Source: DATHTC01 sp050262775 (GTDB lineage Bacteria > Actinomycetota > Thermoleophilia > Gaiellales > Gaiellaceae). From it: DNA of 13,672 nt. Shown here in pieces: positions 1-6,208 of this stretch (positions within the stretch are counted from its first letter, which is position 1; every line of letters starts with the position of its first letter). The notes beneath the pieces are model-generated. The model did no database searches and was not told where the DNA came from. It was given only the letters and a program-made list of their open reading frames with translations. The position numbers and the translations under genes were made by a program. The stretch is taken from contig JBLNEO010000172.1 in the NCBI GenBank assembly GCA_050262775.1, positions 1-13,672 on the forward strand. The letters run 5' to 3'.

Positions 1-730
1 TCGAGGTGTAGGAGACGGAGTCCCAGTCCGCGATGCACTCGGGGTCCGGCGTCGGCGCGTACCACGTCGAGACGGTGCCGGCGAAGTAGTCGGCGAAGCC
101 CTCGCCGAGCGCGCCGGACTCCGCCGAGAGCCCGAACCCGAACGGGGTCTGCTGCGAGTCCTGCACCGCGTGGCCGTACTCGTGGAGGATCACCTCCGCG
201 TCCTCGGCGTCGTCGACGCCGCCCTTCCCGAACCGCAGCACGTCGTGCTTGTCCCACGAGTACGAGTTGTCCTGGCCCCACTGGTTGATGCGGATGTCCT
301 GGGGCTCGGCGTTGATCGGCCGCAGCTGCGAGCCGAAGCCGAGGCCCTGCAGGTACAGCTGGGCCTGCGTGACCCAGTGGTAGGCCATCACCTGCTCGAA
401 GCGGTCGTCGTCGCGGCGGTAGCGGAACGTGTTCGTCGACGACCACGCGCGGTCGCCCGTCTCGTTGCGGACACACGCCCAGTCGCCGCAGAGGAACCCG
501 CTGCCGTCGAGGTTCGTGAGCGTGACGTCGTGGTACGCGTCGGCCAGCGCCGGGTAGTCGGCGTCCTTCTGGTCCGTCAGCGCCTGGTTCTGCAGGTCGG
601 CGACCGGGTTCGGCAGGAACACGGTTCCCGTGCCGGTCGTGGAGCCGTTCGGCGGCTTGGCGGCGAGCGCGCCGGCGACGGCGACGGCCGAGAGCGCGGC
701 GGCAGCCGCGAGGATGAGCGAGCGACGCAC
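1..730 (-). CDS. Secreted zinc metallopeptidase, M4/M36-like gluzincin (3' end cut off)
   Basis: Probably an exported zinc endopeptidase. The protein starts with a signal peptide (MRRS, then a hydrophobic Ala/Leu/Val stretch to about residue 24, with an ALA-A type cleavage site). An HEYGH zinc motif lies at residues 183-187 and ESGALGEGFADY at 204-215; the Glu in GEGFAD (about 210) fits the third zinc ligand of thermolysin/fungalysin-type enzymes. The stretch before the motif (FRYRRDDDRFEQVMAYHW) also fits that superfamily. The start is GTG at 730, preceded by GGGGAGG six bases upstream, so this gene uses a leader and a Shine-Dalgarno site. About 243 residues are visible and the frame runs off the left edge at position 2, so the C-terminal part is missing. 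It is divergent from pdxT. M36 rather than M4 is my guess; the exact family is not settled. Confidence 0.82.
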   Translation of the reverse strand, partial: MRRSLILAAAAALSAVAVAGALAAKPPNGSTTGTGTVFLPNPVADLQNQALTDQKDADYPALADAYHDVTLTNLDGSGFLCGDWACVRNETGDRAWSSTNTFRYRRDDDRFEQVMAYHWVTQAQLYLQGLGFGSQLRPINAEPQDIRINQWGQDNSYSWDKHDVLRFGKGGVDDAEDAEVILHEYGHAVQDSQQTPFGFGLSAESGALGEGFADYFAGTVSTWYAPTPDPECIADWDSVSYTS

Positions 731-767
731 GTGAGACCTCCCCTGACTCGATTGCGTGCGGCCCGGG

Positions 768-796
768 ACCGTAGCGCGTCGCGGCCGGATCGTCCA
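768..796 (-). promoter_or_regulatory. Candidate promoter of the metallopeptidase gene
   Basis: Read on the minus strand, TGGACG (791-796) and TACGGT (768-773) are separated by 17 bases, a plausible -35/-10 pair. It would give a leader of roughly 30 bases before the GTG at 730, consistent with the GGGGAGG Shine-Dalgarno site there. It overlaps the space needed by the divergent pdxT promoter. Motif match only. Confidence 0.4.
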
Positions 797-807
797 CGGG
801 GCGCATC

Positions 808-813
808 TACACT
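808..813 (+). promoter_or_regulatory. -10 box of a leaderless pdxT transcript
   Basis: TACACT lies exactly six bases before the GTG of pdxT at 820, so transcription would begin at or next to the start codon. No Shine-Dalgarno sequence is present between them, and no clear -35 is visible. The same box and spacing recur before rel. Confidence 0.6.
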
Positions 814-819
814 GGCTCC

Positions 820-1374
820 GTGCGGATCGGCGTCCTCGCCCTGCAGGGAAACTTCCGCGAGCACGCGGCGATGCTGCGCGGCCTGGGCGCCGACGTCGTC
901 GAGGTGCGGAAGGCCGAGCAGCTCGAGGGCCTCGACGGGCTCGTGATCCCCGGAGGCGAGTCGACCGCGATCATGAAGCTCGCCGCGCTCTCCGGCATCG
1001 ACGAGGCGCTGCGCAGCTTCGACGGCGCCGTGCTCGGCACCTGCGCCGGGATGATCCTCCTCGACCGCGACCACCTCGGCCTCGTCGACGTCGTCGTCGA
1101 CCGGAACGCGTACGGGCGGCAGATCGCGAGCTTCGAGGCGCCGCTCGCGCTCGCGGGGGACGAGGAGCCGCTGACCGGCGTGTTCATCCGCGCGCCGCGG
1201 GTGCGCGACGTCGGCCCCGACGTCGAGGTGCTCGCCGAGCACGAGGGCGAGCCGGTGCTGCTGCGCGACGGGCGGTACCTGGTCGCGTCGTTCCACCCCG
1301 AGCTGACCGACGACAGCCGCGTGCACGCACGGTTCCTGGAGCTGGTCGAAGAGGGGGCACATGTCAGGGCATAG
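820..1374 (+). CDS. pdxT: PdxT, glutaminase subunit of pyridoxal 5'-phosphate synthase
   Basis: Releases ammonia from glutamine for PdxS, which makes pyridoxal 5'-phosphate from ribose 5-phosphate and glyceraldehyde 3-phosphate (DXP-independent vitamin B6 route, cytosol). The 184-residue product has the family hallmarks: GVLALQGNFREH at 4-15, the GGES oxyanion loop at 45-48, nucleophile Cys75 in GTCAGM, and the His159/Glu161 pair in FHPEL. Length is normal for the family. It starts with GTG at 820, six bases after a -10 box and without a Shine-Dalgarno site. Its 3' end overlaps yebC by 14 bases, so the two are probably cotranscribed. pdxS, often adjacent, is not in this window. Confidence 0.96.
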   Translation: MRIGVLALQGNFREHAAMLRGLGADVVEVRKAEQLEGLDGLVIPGGESTAIMKLAALSGIDEALRSFDGAVLGTCAGMILLDRDHLGLVDVVVDRNAYGRQIASFEAPLALAGDEEPLTGVFIRAPRVRDVGPDVEVLAEHEGEPVLLRDGRYLVASFHPELTDDSRVHARFLELVEEGAHVRA

Positions 1375-2113
1375 CAAGTGGTCGTCGATCAAGCACAAGA
1401 AGGGCGCAGCGGACGCGAAGCGCGGCAAGCTCTTCTCGAAGCTGTCGCGGGCGATCATCGTGGCGGCGCGCGAGGGCGGGCCCGACCCCTCCGGCAACCT
1501 CGCGCTGCAGAACGCGATCGAGAAGGCGCGCTCGTACTCGATGCCGAAGGACACGATCGAGCGGGCGATCGCGAAGGGCTCGGGCACCGGCGACGACGCG
1601 TCCGCGTACGAGACGATCGTCTACGAGGGGTACGCGGCCGGCGGCGTCGCCGTGCTGGTCGAGGCGCTGACGGACAACCGCAACCGCACCGCCTCCGACG
1701 TCCGGCACCTGTTCGCGAAGCACGAGGGCAACCTCGGCACCTCCGGCGCCGTCTCGTGGCTCTTCGAGCGGCGGGGCGTCGTGCTCGTCCCGGCGGAGCT
1801 CGACGAGGACGAGGTGCTCCTGGCGGCTGCCGAGGGCGGGGCGGAGGACATCGCCCGCGACGGCTCGTCGTGGCAGGTGCTGTCGGCGCCGGAGGACCTC
1901 CAGCGCGTCCGGGAGGCGCTCGAGGCTGCGGGGGTGACGGTCGAGTCAGCGGAGACCACGATGCTCCCGAAGACGACGGTCGATGTCGAGGACGAGGGCA
2001 CCGCGAAGAAGATCCTGCGCCTGATCGACGCGCTCGAGGACAACGACGACGTGCAGGACGTGTACGCGAACTTCGACATCCCCGAGCGCGTGCTCGAGGT
2101 CGTCGCCACCTGA
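1361..2113 (+). CDS. yebC: YebC/PmpR (TACO1-like) family protein
   Basis: Family members have been described as DNA-binding regulators (PmpR, YebC) and, more recently, as ribosome-associated factors that help translation of difficult stretches such as polyproline; the role here is inferred from the family. The 250-residue product begins with the signature MSGHSKWSSIKHKK, followed by the basic helical domain 1 and the NRNRTASDVRHLFAKHEGNL region (about 107-126). The acidic C-terminal half ends with DNDDVQDVYANFDI. Length is typical. ATG at 1361 is preceded by a GAGGGGG Shine-Dalgarno run and lies inside the end of pdxT, pointing to translational coupling. A hairpin follows at 2126-2146. The pairing with the ruv genes downstream is a common bacterial arrangement. 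Confidence 0.95.
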   Translation: MSGHSKWSSIKHKKGAADAKRGKLFSKLSRAIIVAAREGGPDPSGNLALQNAIEKARSYSMPKDTIERAIAKGSGTGDDASAYETIVYEGYAAGGVAVLVEALTDNRNRTASDVRHLFAKHEGNLGTSGAVSWLFERRGVVLVPAELDEDEVLLAAAEGGAEDIARDGSSWQVLSAPEDLQRVREALEAAGVTVESAETTMLPKTTVDVEDEGTAKKILRLIDALEDNDDVQDVYANFDIPERVLEVVAT

Positions 2114-2125
2114 GGAGCGGGCCCA

Positions 2126-2146
2126 GGGGGAACGAGGGGTTCCCCC
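2126..2146 (+). terminator. Hairpin between yebC and ruvC, possible terminator
   Basis: GGGGGAAC (2126-2133) and GTTCCCCC (2139-2146) form a perfect 8-bp stem with a 5-base loop, 12 bases after the yebC stop. There is no T-run after it, so it is not a canonical intrinsic terminator. It nevertheless sits where the pdxT-yebC unit should end before the separate ruvC promoter. Confidence 0.5.
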
Positions 2147-2186
2147 ACCCCGACCGACGCCCGCAGGCGACGTCCGGGCCGGTCCG

Positions 2187-2192
2187 TACCCT
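2187..2192 (+). promoter_or_regulatory. -10 box of a leaderless ruvC transcript
   Basis: TACCCT ends six bases before the ruvC GTG at 2199. The intervening bases are all C, so there is no Shine-Dalgarno site and the mRNA probably begins at the start codon. No good -35 is visible. Confidence 0.55.
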
Positions 2193-2198
2193 CCCCCC

Positions 2199-2687
2199 GT
2201 GAAGGTCCTCGGCATCGACCCAGGGACGGCTGCGTGCGGATACGGGATCGTCCACGCAAGCGACGGGCGCATCAGACGCCTGGATCACGGCTGGTGGCGG
2301 TCGACCGCCGCCGAGCGGCCGGAGGTGCGGCTGCGGCGGATCTACGAGGGCGTGACGGCCCTCATCGAGGCGCACGGCCCGGATGCGGTCGCGCTCGAGG
2401 AGTCCTTCGTCGGCGCCGACGCCCGCACCGCGCTCTCCGTCGGGCAGGCGCGCGGGGCCGTGCTCGTCGCGGCGGCCGGCGCCGGGCTCGAGTGCGCCGA
2501 GTACGCGCCCGCGCGCGTGAAGCAGTCCGTCTGCGGCTACGGCCGGGCCGACAAGGAGCAGGTGGCGCGGATGGTGAAGACGATCCTCGGCCTCGACGCG
2601 ATCCCGACGCCGAACCACGCGGCCGACGCGCTCGCGGTGGCGATCTGCCACGCGCTGGCGCCGCCGCTCCTGCGGGAGATCGCGTGA
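2199..2687 (+). CDS. ruvC: RuvC, Holliday junction resolvase
   Basis: Dimeric, Mg-dependent endonuclease that cuts Holliday junctions symmetrically together with RuvAB. The 162-residue product has the RNase H-like fold signature: GIDPGT at 5-10 with catalytic Asp7, Glu67 in ALEES, the GQARG motif at 82-86, and NHAADALAVA near the end with Asp143. The third carboxylate position is His140 instead of the Asp138 of E. coli RuvC; a His at this place is known in Thermus RuvC, so the enzyme is probably active. It starts with GTG at 2199 behind a leaderless-type -10 box. Its stop overlaps the ruvA start (GTGA), so it is the first gene of a coupled ruv operon. Confidence 0.96.
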   Translation: MKVLGIDPGTAACGYGIVHASDGRIRRLDHGWWRSTAAERPEVRLRRIYEGVTALIEAHGPDAVALEESFVGADARTALSVGQARGAVLVAAAGAGLECAEYAPARVKQSVCGYGRADKEQVARMVKTILGLDAIPTPNHAADALAVAICHALAPPLLREIA

Positions 2688-3247
2688 TCGCGCGCCTCCG
2701 CGGCCGGCCGGCCGCGCGGACGGCGGAGGGGCTGGTCCTCGACGTGGGCGGGGTCGGCTACCTCGTGCACGCGACGCCCTCCGCGATGCGCCAGGAGGGC
2801 GACGAGATCACGGTCCACACGTACCTCCACGTCCGCGAGGACGCGCTCCAGCTCTACGGATTCGCGGACGGCGCGGAGCGGGAGCTGTTCGTCCAGCTGC
2901 TGTCCGTGAACGGCGTCGGCCCGAAGGTGGCGCTGGCCGTGGTCTCGGGCTCCCCCGCGGCCGACCTCCGCCGGGCGATCGTGCTGGAGGACGCGGCCCG
3001 CTTCCAGGCGATTCCCGGGATCGGGAAGAAGACGGCGGAGCGGATCGTGCTCGAGCTCAAGGAGAAGCTCGCCGGCGAGCTGTCGCTCGCGCCGGCCGCG
3101 GGCGTGCCCGCGGGCGACCTCGTCGCGCGCGACGCGCTCGTCGAGCTCGGCTTCTCGCTGCAGGACGCCGAACGCGCGCTCGCGTCCGTCGACCCGGACC
3201 TGCCGGCCGAGGAGCGCGTGCGGCTCGCGCTGAGGCAGGCGGCGTAG
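2684..3247 (+). CDS. ruvA: RuvA, Holliday junction branch-migration DNA-binding subunit
   Basis: Tetrameric protein that binds the four-way junction and loads the RuvB motor rings. The 187-residue product has the OB-fold N-terminal domain (MIARLRG start, DVGGVGYLVHA, DALQLYGF). Two helix-hairpin-helix motifs follow: SVNGVGPKVALAV at 74-86 and IPGIGKKTAERIV at 110-122. A flexible linker and the RuvB-binding domain III occupy about 140-187. It is slightly shorter than E. coli RuvA (203). GTG at 2684 overlaps the ruvC TGA by three bases (GTGA), which fixes the start and implies translational coupling. The stop is directly followed by the ruvB start. Confidence 0.96.
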   Translation: MIARLRGRPAARTAEGLVLDVGGVGYLVHATPSAMRQEGDEITVHTYLHVREDALQLYGFADGAERELFVQLLSVNGVGPKVALAVVSGSPAADLRRAIVLEDAARFQAIPGIGKKTAERIVLELKEKLAGELSLAPAAGVPAGDLVARDALVELGFSLQDAERALASVDPDLPAEERVRLALRQAA

Positions 3248-4264
3248 GTGGAGGCGGCTCGCTTCCTCGCGACGACGGCGCAGGGCGACGAGGACGAGCT
3301 CGACCGCACGCTGCGGCCGCGCTCGCTCGCGGACTTCGTCGGCCAGGAGCGGGTCAAGGAACAGCTCGCGATCGCGCTCGAGGCGGCCAAGGCTCGAGGC
3401 GAGGCGCTCGACCACGTCCTCCTCGTCGGTCCTCCGGGCCTCGGCAAGACGACGCTCGCCCAGATCGTCCGCCAGGAGCTCGCCGTGGGTCTGCGGACGA
3501 TCGCAGGCCCGGCGCTCGAGCGGAAGGCGGACATGGCCGCGATCCTCACCAGCCTCGAGCCGCGCGACGTGCTGTTCGTCGACGAGATCCACCGCGTGAA
3601 CCGCGCGATCGAGGAGATCCTCTACCCGGCGCTCGAGGACTTCCGGATGGACATCGTGGTCGGCCAGGGCCCTGCGGCCCGGACGCTGTCTCTCGACCTG
3701 CCGCCGTTCACCCTCGTCGGCGCGACCACGCGCACCGGGCTCCTGACGACACCTCTCCGCGACCGCTTCGGGATGACCTTCCGCCTCGACCTCTACGACC
3801 CGGCCGAGCTCGGGCTGATCGTGCGCCGGTCGGCGCGGATCCTCGCGGTCCCGATCGACGACAGGGCGGCGGAGGAGATCGCCCGGCGCTCGCGCGGCAC
3901 GCCCCGCATCGCCAACCGGATCCTGCGGCGCGTGCGCGACGTGGCGGAGGTACGGCACGCCGGCACGATCACGACGGACGTGGCGCGGGAGGCGCTCGCG
4001 CTGCTCGAGGTGGACGAGCACGGGCTCGAGCGCACGGACCGCGAGCTGCTGCGGGCGGTGGTCGAGCGCTTCGACGGGGGCCCCGTCGGGCTCTCGACGC
4101 TCGCCGTGGCGCTCGGCGAGGAGCCGGACACGATCGAAGACGTGTACGAGCCGTACCTGCTGCGCCTCGGGCTGCTCCAGCGGACGCCGCGCGGGCGGAT
4201 CGTCACGCGGACCGGCCGCGCGCACGTCGGCGCGCTCGCCGACGGCGAGGCGCGCCTGTTCTAG
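3248..4264 (+). CDS. ruvB: RuvB, AAA+ motor for Holliday junction branch migration
   Basis: Hexameric ATPase that drives branch migration on RuvA-bound junctions. The 338-residue protein has a short N-terminal extension and then LRPRSLADFVGQ (22-33). It has Walker A GPPGLGKTT (61-69), Walker B DEIH (112-115), sensor 1 GATTRTG (158-164), an arginine finger in LRDRFGM (170-176) and sensor 2 in RGTPRIANR. The C-terminal winged helix reads YLLRLGLLQRTPRGR. Length matches the family. GTG at 3248 immediately follows the ruvA TAG. AGGCAGG inside the end of ruvA may serve as ribosome-binding site. Its own TAG overlaps the GTG of the next gene by one base. Confidence 0.97.
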   Translation: MEAARFLATTAQGDEDELDRTLRPRSLADFVGQERVKEQLAIALEAAKARGEALDHVLLVGPPGLGKTTLAQIVRQELAVGLRTIAGPALERKADMAAILTSLEPRDVLFVDEIHRVNRAIEEILYPALEDFRMDIVVGQGPAARTLSLDLPPFTLVGATTRTGLLTTPLRDRFGMTFRLDLYDPAELGLIVRRSARILAVPIDDRAAEEIARRSRGTPRIANRILRRVRDVAEVRHAGTITTDVAREALALLEVDEHGLERTDRELLRAVVERFDGGPVGLSTLAVALGEEPDTIEDVYEPYLLRLGLLQRTPRGRIVTRTGRAHVGALADGEARLF

Positions 4265-4581
4265 TGGAGGGCGGGGTCGGGCTCCCCGGGGCGGGCGGCG
4301 AGGACTTCGCGGCGCGGGTGCACCGCGCGATCGCGGGGTTCGTCGACGACGCGGGCGTCGCGCAGGCGTGGGTGCTCGTCGAGCTCGAGGACGGTGCGCG
4401 CTGGCCGCTCGAGGCGCTCCTGGGCGAGCCCGGGCAGGGCTTCGTGACCCTCGTTCCCCACCCGGAGGACGAGGAGACGCCCGAGCGCCTGATCGTCCCC
4501 GTCGCGTCGATCAGGCGGATCGAGCTGGCCCGGGCAGAGGCGCACAGGTCGCGGCTCGGCTTCGCGGCACCCGGCGCCTGA
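4264..4581 (+). CDS. Unrecognised 105-aa protein coupled to the ruv operon
   Basis: I do not recognise this family. The product is small, acidic and soluble, with no signal peptide or membrane segment. An N-terminal helix-like part (EDFAARVHRAIAGFVDDAG, about 13-31) is followed by alternating strand-like stretches: AWVLVELEDG (39-48), GFVTLVPHP and ERLIVPVASIRRIEL. The rhythm of hydrophobic residues in the second half resembles a small beta barrel (Sm/OB-like), but that is only an impression. Its GTG start shares the last G of the ruvB stop codon (TAGTG), so it is almost certainly translated with ruvB and expressed in the ruv operon. A weak 5-bp hairpin (4605-4609 with 4614-4618) lies between it and the convergent cupredoxin gene. 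A role beside RuvABC is an inference from position only. Confidence 0.75.
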   Translation: MEGGVGLPGAGGEDFAARVHRAIAGFVDDAGVAQAWVLVELEDGARWPLEALLGEPGQGFVTLVPHPEDEETPERLIVPVASIRRIELARAEAHRSRLGFAAPGA

Positions 4582-4620
4582 CGGCGGCTCCGCTCCGCGC
4601 GCGCCGGCCCGACGGCCGAC

Positions 4621-4974
4621 TCACTTGACGACGATCGTTCCCCGCATCCCCAGCTGGGCATGGCCCGGGACGGTGCACAGGTACGCGTACCGGCCGCGCT
4701 TGAGCTGCACCGTCAACGTCGCCTTCTGGCCCGTGGCGAGGAGCCGCGTCTTCTTGCCCGCGAGCTTGAAGTTGTGCATCGCCTGGCCACGGTTGACGAC
4801 GCTGAACGTGTGCCGCCCGGGCGTGATCGTCTTCGGGAGCCCGACGAACTTGAAGTCGACCGCACGGAACGACACGGTCTTCGCCGGCGCGGCGACGGCG
4901 CCGGGTGCGCCGAGGGCGATCGCCGACGCGAGCGCCGCGACACCGGCTGCGGCGGGCGATGGGAAGCGAGGCAT
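4621..4974 (-). CDS. Secreted small blue-copper protein (plastocyanin/cupredoxin-like)
   Basis: Single cupredoxin domain, presumably exported and binding one type 1 copper for electron transfer or copper handling. Residues 1-29 form a signal peptide (MPRF, then an Ala-rich hydrophobic core ending AVAA). The mature part is about 88 residues. The copper ligands are all visible: His67 in MHNF, then Cys100, His105 and Met110 in the CTVPGHAQLGM loop. The sequence ends in a strand GTIVVK, as is typical. The ATG at 4974 has GGGAGG (4980-4985) upstream and its own promoter-like sequence. It is the last of three minus-strand genes and converges on the ruv operon. The redox partner is not evident; the neighbouring membrane protein is only a candidate. 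Confidence 0.9.
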   Translation of the reverse strand: MPRFPSPAAAGVAALASAIALGAPGAVAAPAKTVSFRAVDFKFVGLPKTITPGRHTFSVVNRGQAMHNFKLAGKKTRLLATGQKATLTVQLKRGRYAYLCTVPGHAQLGMRGTIVVK

Positions 4975-4991
4975 GACGTCCTCCCGATCGG

Positions 4992-5019
4992 AATGTACGG
5001 CTTGGCTCGACTATCGCAA
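4992..5019 (-). promoter_or_regulatory. Promoter of the cupredoxin gene
   Basis: On the minus strand, TTGCGA (5014-5019) and TACATT (4992-4997) are 16 bases apart, the best sigma70-like pair in the window. The predicted start of transcription (about 4985) gives a leader of about ten bases carrying the GGGAGG ribosome-binding site before the ATG at 4974. The cupredoxin can therefore be expressed separately from the membrane protein upstream. Confidence 0.55.
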
Positions 5020-5024
5020 AGCGC

Positions 5025-5723
5025 TCAGCCCGCGTCCAGGGCGGGACGCGCGGCACGGCGTCCGCGCACGAGCGCGAGGGCTGCGGGGGCGAGCGCGAGC
5101 GCCGCGACGTCGAAGAACACGTAGCCCGAGGCGATCCCGCTGGGCGGGTTGCCCTGCGTGATCGACGTCCCCGGCGCGACCTCGGCCCACCGCCAGGTGC
5201 CGAGCGCCGTTCCGTAGAGCTCGAGGGCGGCGACGACGACGAAGACGCCGGCGTACGTCGCCGGCGCGCGGCCGCGCAGCAGGAAGACCGCGAGCACAAG
5301 GGCGCCGAGGAGCCCGCCGAGATCCTCGCGCGGCAGCACCGTGACGCCCGCGACGCCCCAGGCGAGGACGCCGACGAGGGCGGCGCCGACGAGCAGGCGC
5401 TCGCGACCCGCGACGACTCCCGCGAGCGCCACGCCGCCGAGGTACACGAGCCCGTGCGCGGGGGGCACGAACGCCGGCAGGTTCTCGAGCCGGTACGTGT
5501 ACAGCCCCCAGACGATCGAGCCGACGACCTCGCCGCAGGTCGCCACCGCGACGACGAGCAGCGTCTGCGCGCGCAGCTCCGGCGACACGGCCCGGAGCGC
5601 CAGCGCGAGGATCAGAGCCGTGAGGAGCCCCAGCACGACCTGTCCGGGGAGGCCGACGTAGCGGTCGGCCCACAGCAGGGCCGCGAGGTAGGCGGCGACG
5701 CCGCCGAGCGCGAGCGCCTTCAC
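5025..5723 (-). CDS. Unrecognised multi-pass membrane protein
   Basis: Integral membrane protein of 232 residues with about seven or eight hydrophobic helices, for example 3-19, 24-46, 53-77, 89-104, two around 107-145 and two in the last 80 residues. Conserved-looking polar or loop motifs are GEVVGSIVWGLYTYRLENLP, followed by FVPPAHGLVYLGG, and later TALGTWRW and GNPPSGIASGY. Glu, Tyr and Asn within or next to helices suggest a functional site, but I do not know the family. The start is GTG at 5723 because it overlaps the TGA of the upstream gene (GTGA); the frame is open further upstream, but there it lies antisense-like inside that gene. It is cotranscribed with the 151-aa protein. The function is unknown. 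Confidence 0.8.
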   Translation of the reverse strand: MKALALGGVAAYLAALLWADRYVGLPGQVVLGLLTALILALALRAVSPELRAQTLLVVAVATCGEVVGSIVWGLYTYRLENLPAFVPPAHGLVYLGGVALAGVVAGRERLLVGAALVGVLAWGVAGVTVLPREDLGGLLGALVLAVFLLRGRAPATYAGVFVVVAALELYGTALGTWRWAEVAPGTSITQGNPPSGIASGYVFFDVAALALAPAALALVRGRRAARPALDAG

Positions 5724-6175
5724 CGCTTGAACTGCAGCTCGTGCCACGAGGGAACGGGGGCGAGCTCGAGGAGCGCGCGGCCGCCGTTCGGGTCGCGGTA
5801 GGCGAAGTCCGCGGCGGCGTCGTCCCACGCGACCTCGAGCAGTCCCTCCTTCACGCGGTGGTCGAGCCAGGCGCCGCGGAAGACGAGCTTGCGGAGCCAG
5901 TAGACGAGCGACTCGCCCTCGACGAGCGAGACGCGCTCCCAGTGCCGCACGAGGTAGCGCCCGAGCCCGCTGCGCGGATCGGCGATCCGGCCGTCTGCGG
6001 CGAGCTCGACGAGGTCCGCGGTCTCCTCCTCCTCGAGCTCGTTGCGGTCGAGCAGGCCCAGCTTCACCGCGGCGGCCGTCACCCGCTCCTCGAAGTCCGC
6101 GCTCGCGAAGCCGAAGCGGTACCCGAGGAACTCCACGACGAAGTCGTCGCCCGAGGAGTAGTTCGCCTCCGCCAC
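5720..6175 (-). CDS. Unrecognised 151-aa soluble protein, leaderless start
   Basis: No family recognised. The product is hydrophilic and mixed alpha/beta, with no signal peptide. An N-terminal part reads DDFVVEFLGYRFGFASADFE. An acidic helix (LDRNELEEEETADLVELAAD) follows, then a region rich in aromatic and basic residues (WERVSLVEGESLVYWLRKL). The C-terminus reads RALLELAPVPSWHELQFKR. I place the start at GTG 6175 because a TATCCT -10 box ends exactly six bases upstream; the frame stays open further upstream, but that would run antisense through the divergent gene and recJ. The stop overlaps the start of the membrane-protein gene, so the pair is translationally coupled. A soluble partner of that membrane protein is a reasonable inference. 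Confidence 0.75.
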   Translation of the reverse strand: MAEANYSSGDDFVVEFLGYRFGFASADFEERVTAAAVKLGLLDRNELEEEETADLVELAADGRIADPRSGLGRYLVRHWERVSLVEGESLVYWLRKLVFRGAWLDHRVKEGLLEVAWDDAAADFAYRDPNGGRALLELAPVPSWHELQFKR

Positions 6176-6181
6176 GTCCTG

Positions 6182-6187
6182 AGGATA
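6182..6187 (-). promoter_or_regulatory. -10 box for the leftward leaderless gene (start 6175)
   Basis: TATCCT on the minus strand, followed by six bases and then GTG. Transcription would begin at the start codon. The matching -35 zone (about 6205-6210) lies over the first codon of the divergent gene, so it interlocks with the rightward promoter. Confidence 0.55.
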
Positions 6188-6195
6188 GCCCCCGC

Positions 6196-6201
6196 TACGC
6201 T
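6196..6201 (+). promoter_or_regulatory. -10 box for the rightward leaderless gene (start 6209)
   Basis: TACGCT on the plus strand ends seven bases before the ATG at 6209. There is no Shine-Dalgarno site between. Its -35 zone falls on the first codon of the divergent minus-strand gene. The centres of the two opposed -10 boxes are about 14 bp apart, so both promoters cannot be occupied at once. Confidence 0.5.
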
Positions 6202-6208
6202 GGCCGAG

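Noticed and set aside
2537..4225. 562-codon minus-strand open frame opposite ruvA and ruvB
   Set aside because: Same composition artefact; RuvA and RuvB motifs on the plus strand are unambiguous.
4605..4618. CGGCC/GGCCG stem between the 105-aa gene and the cupredoxin gene
   Set aside because: Only 5 bp with no T-run in either direction; too weak in such GC-rich DNA to list as a terminator.
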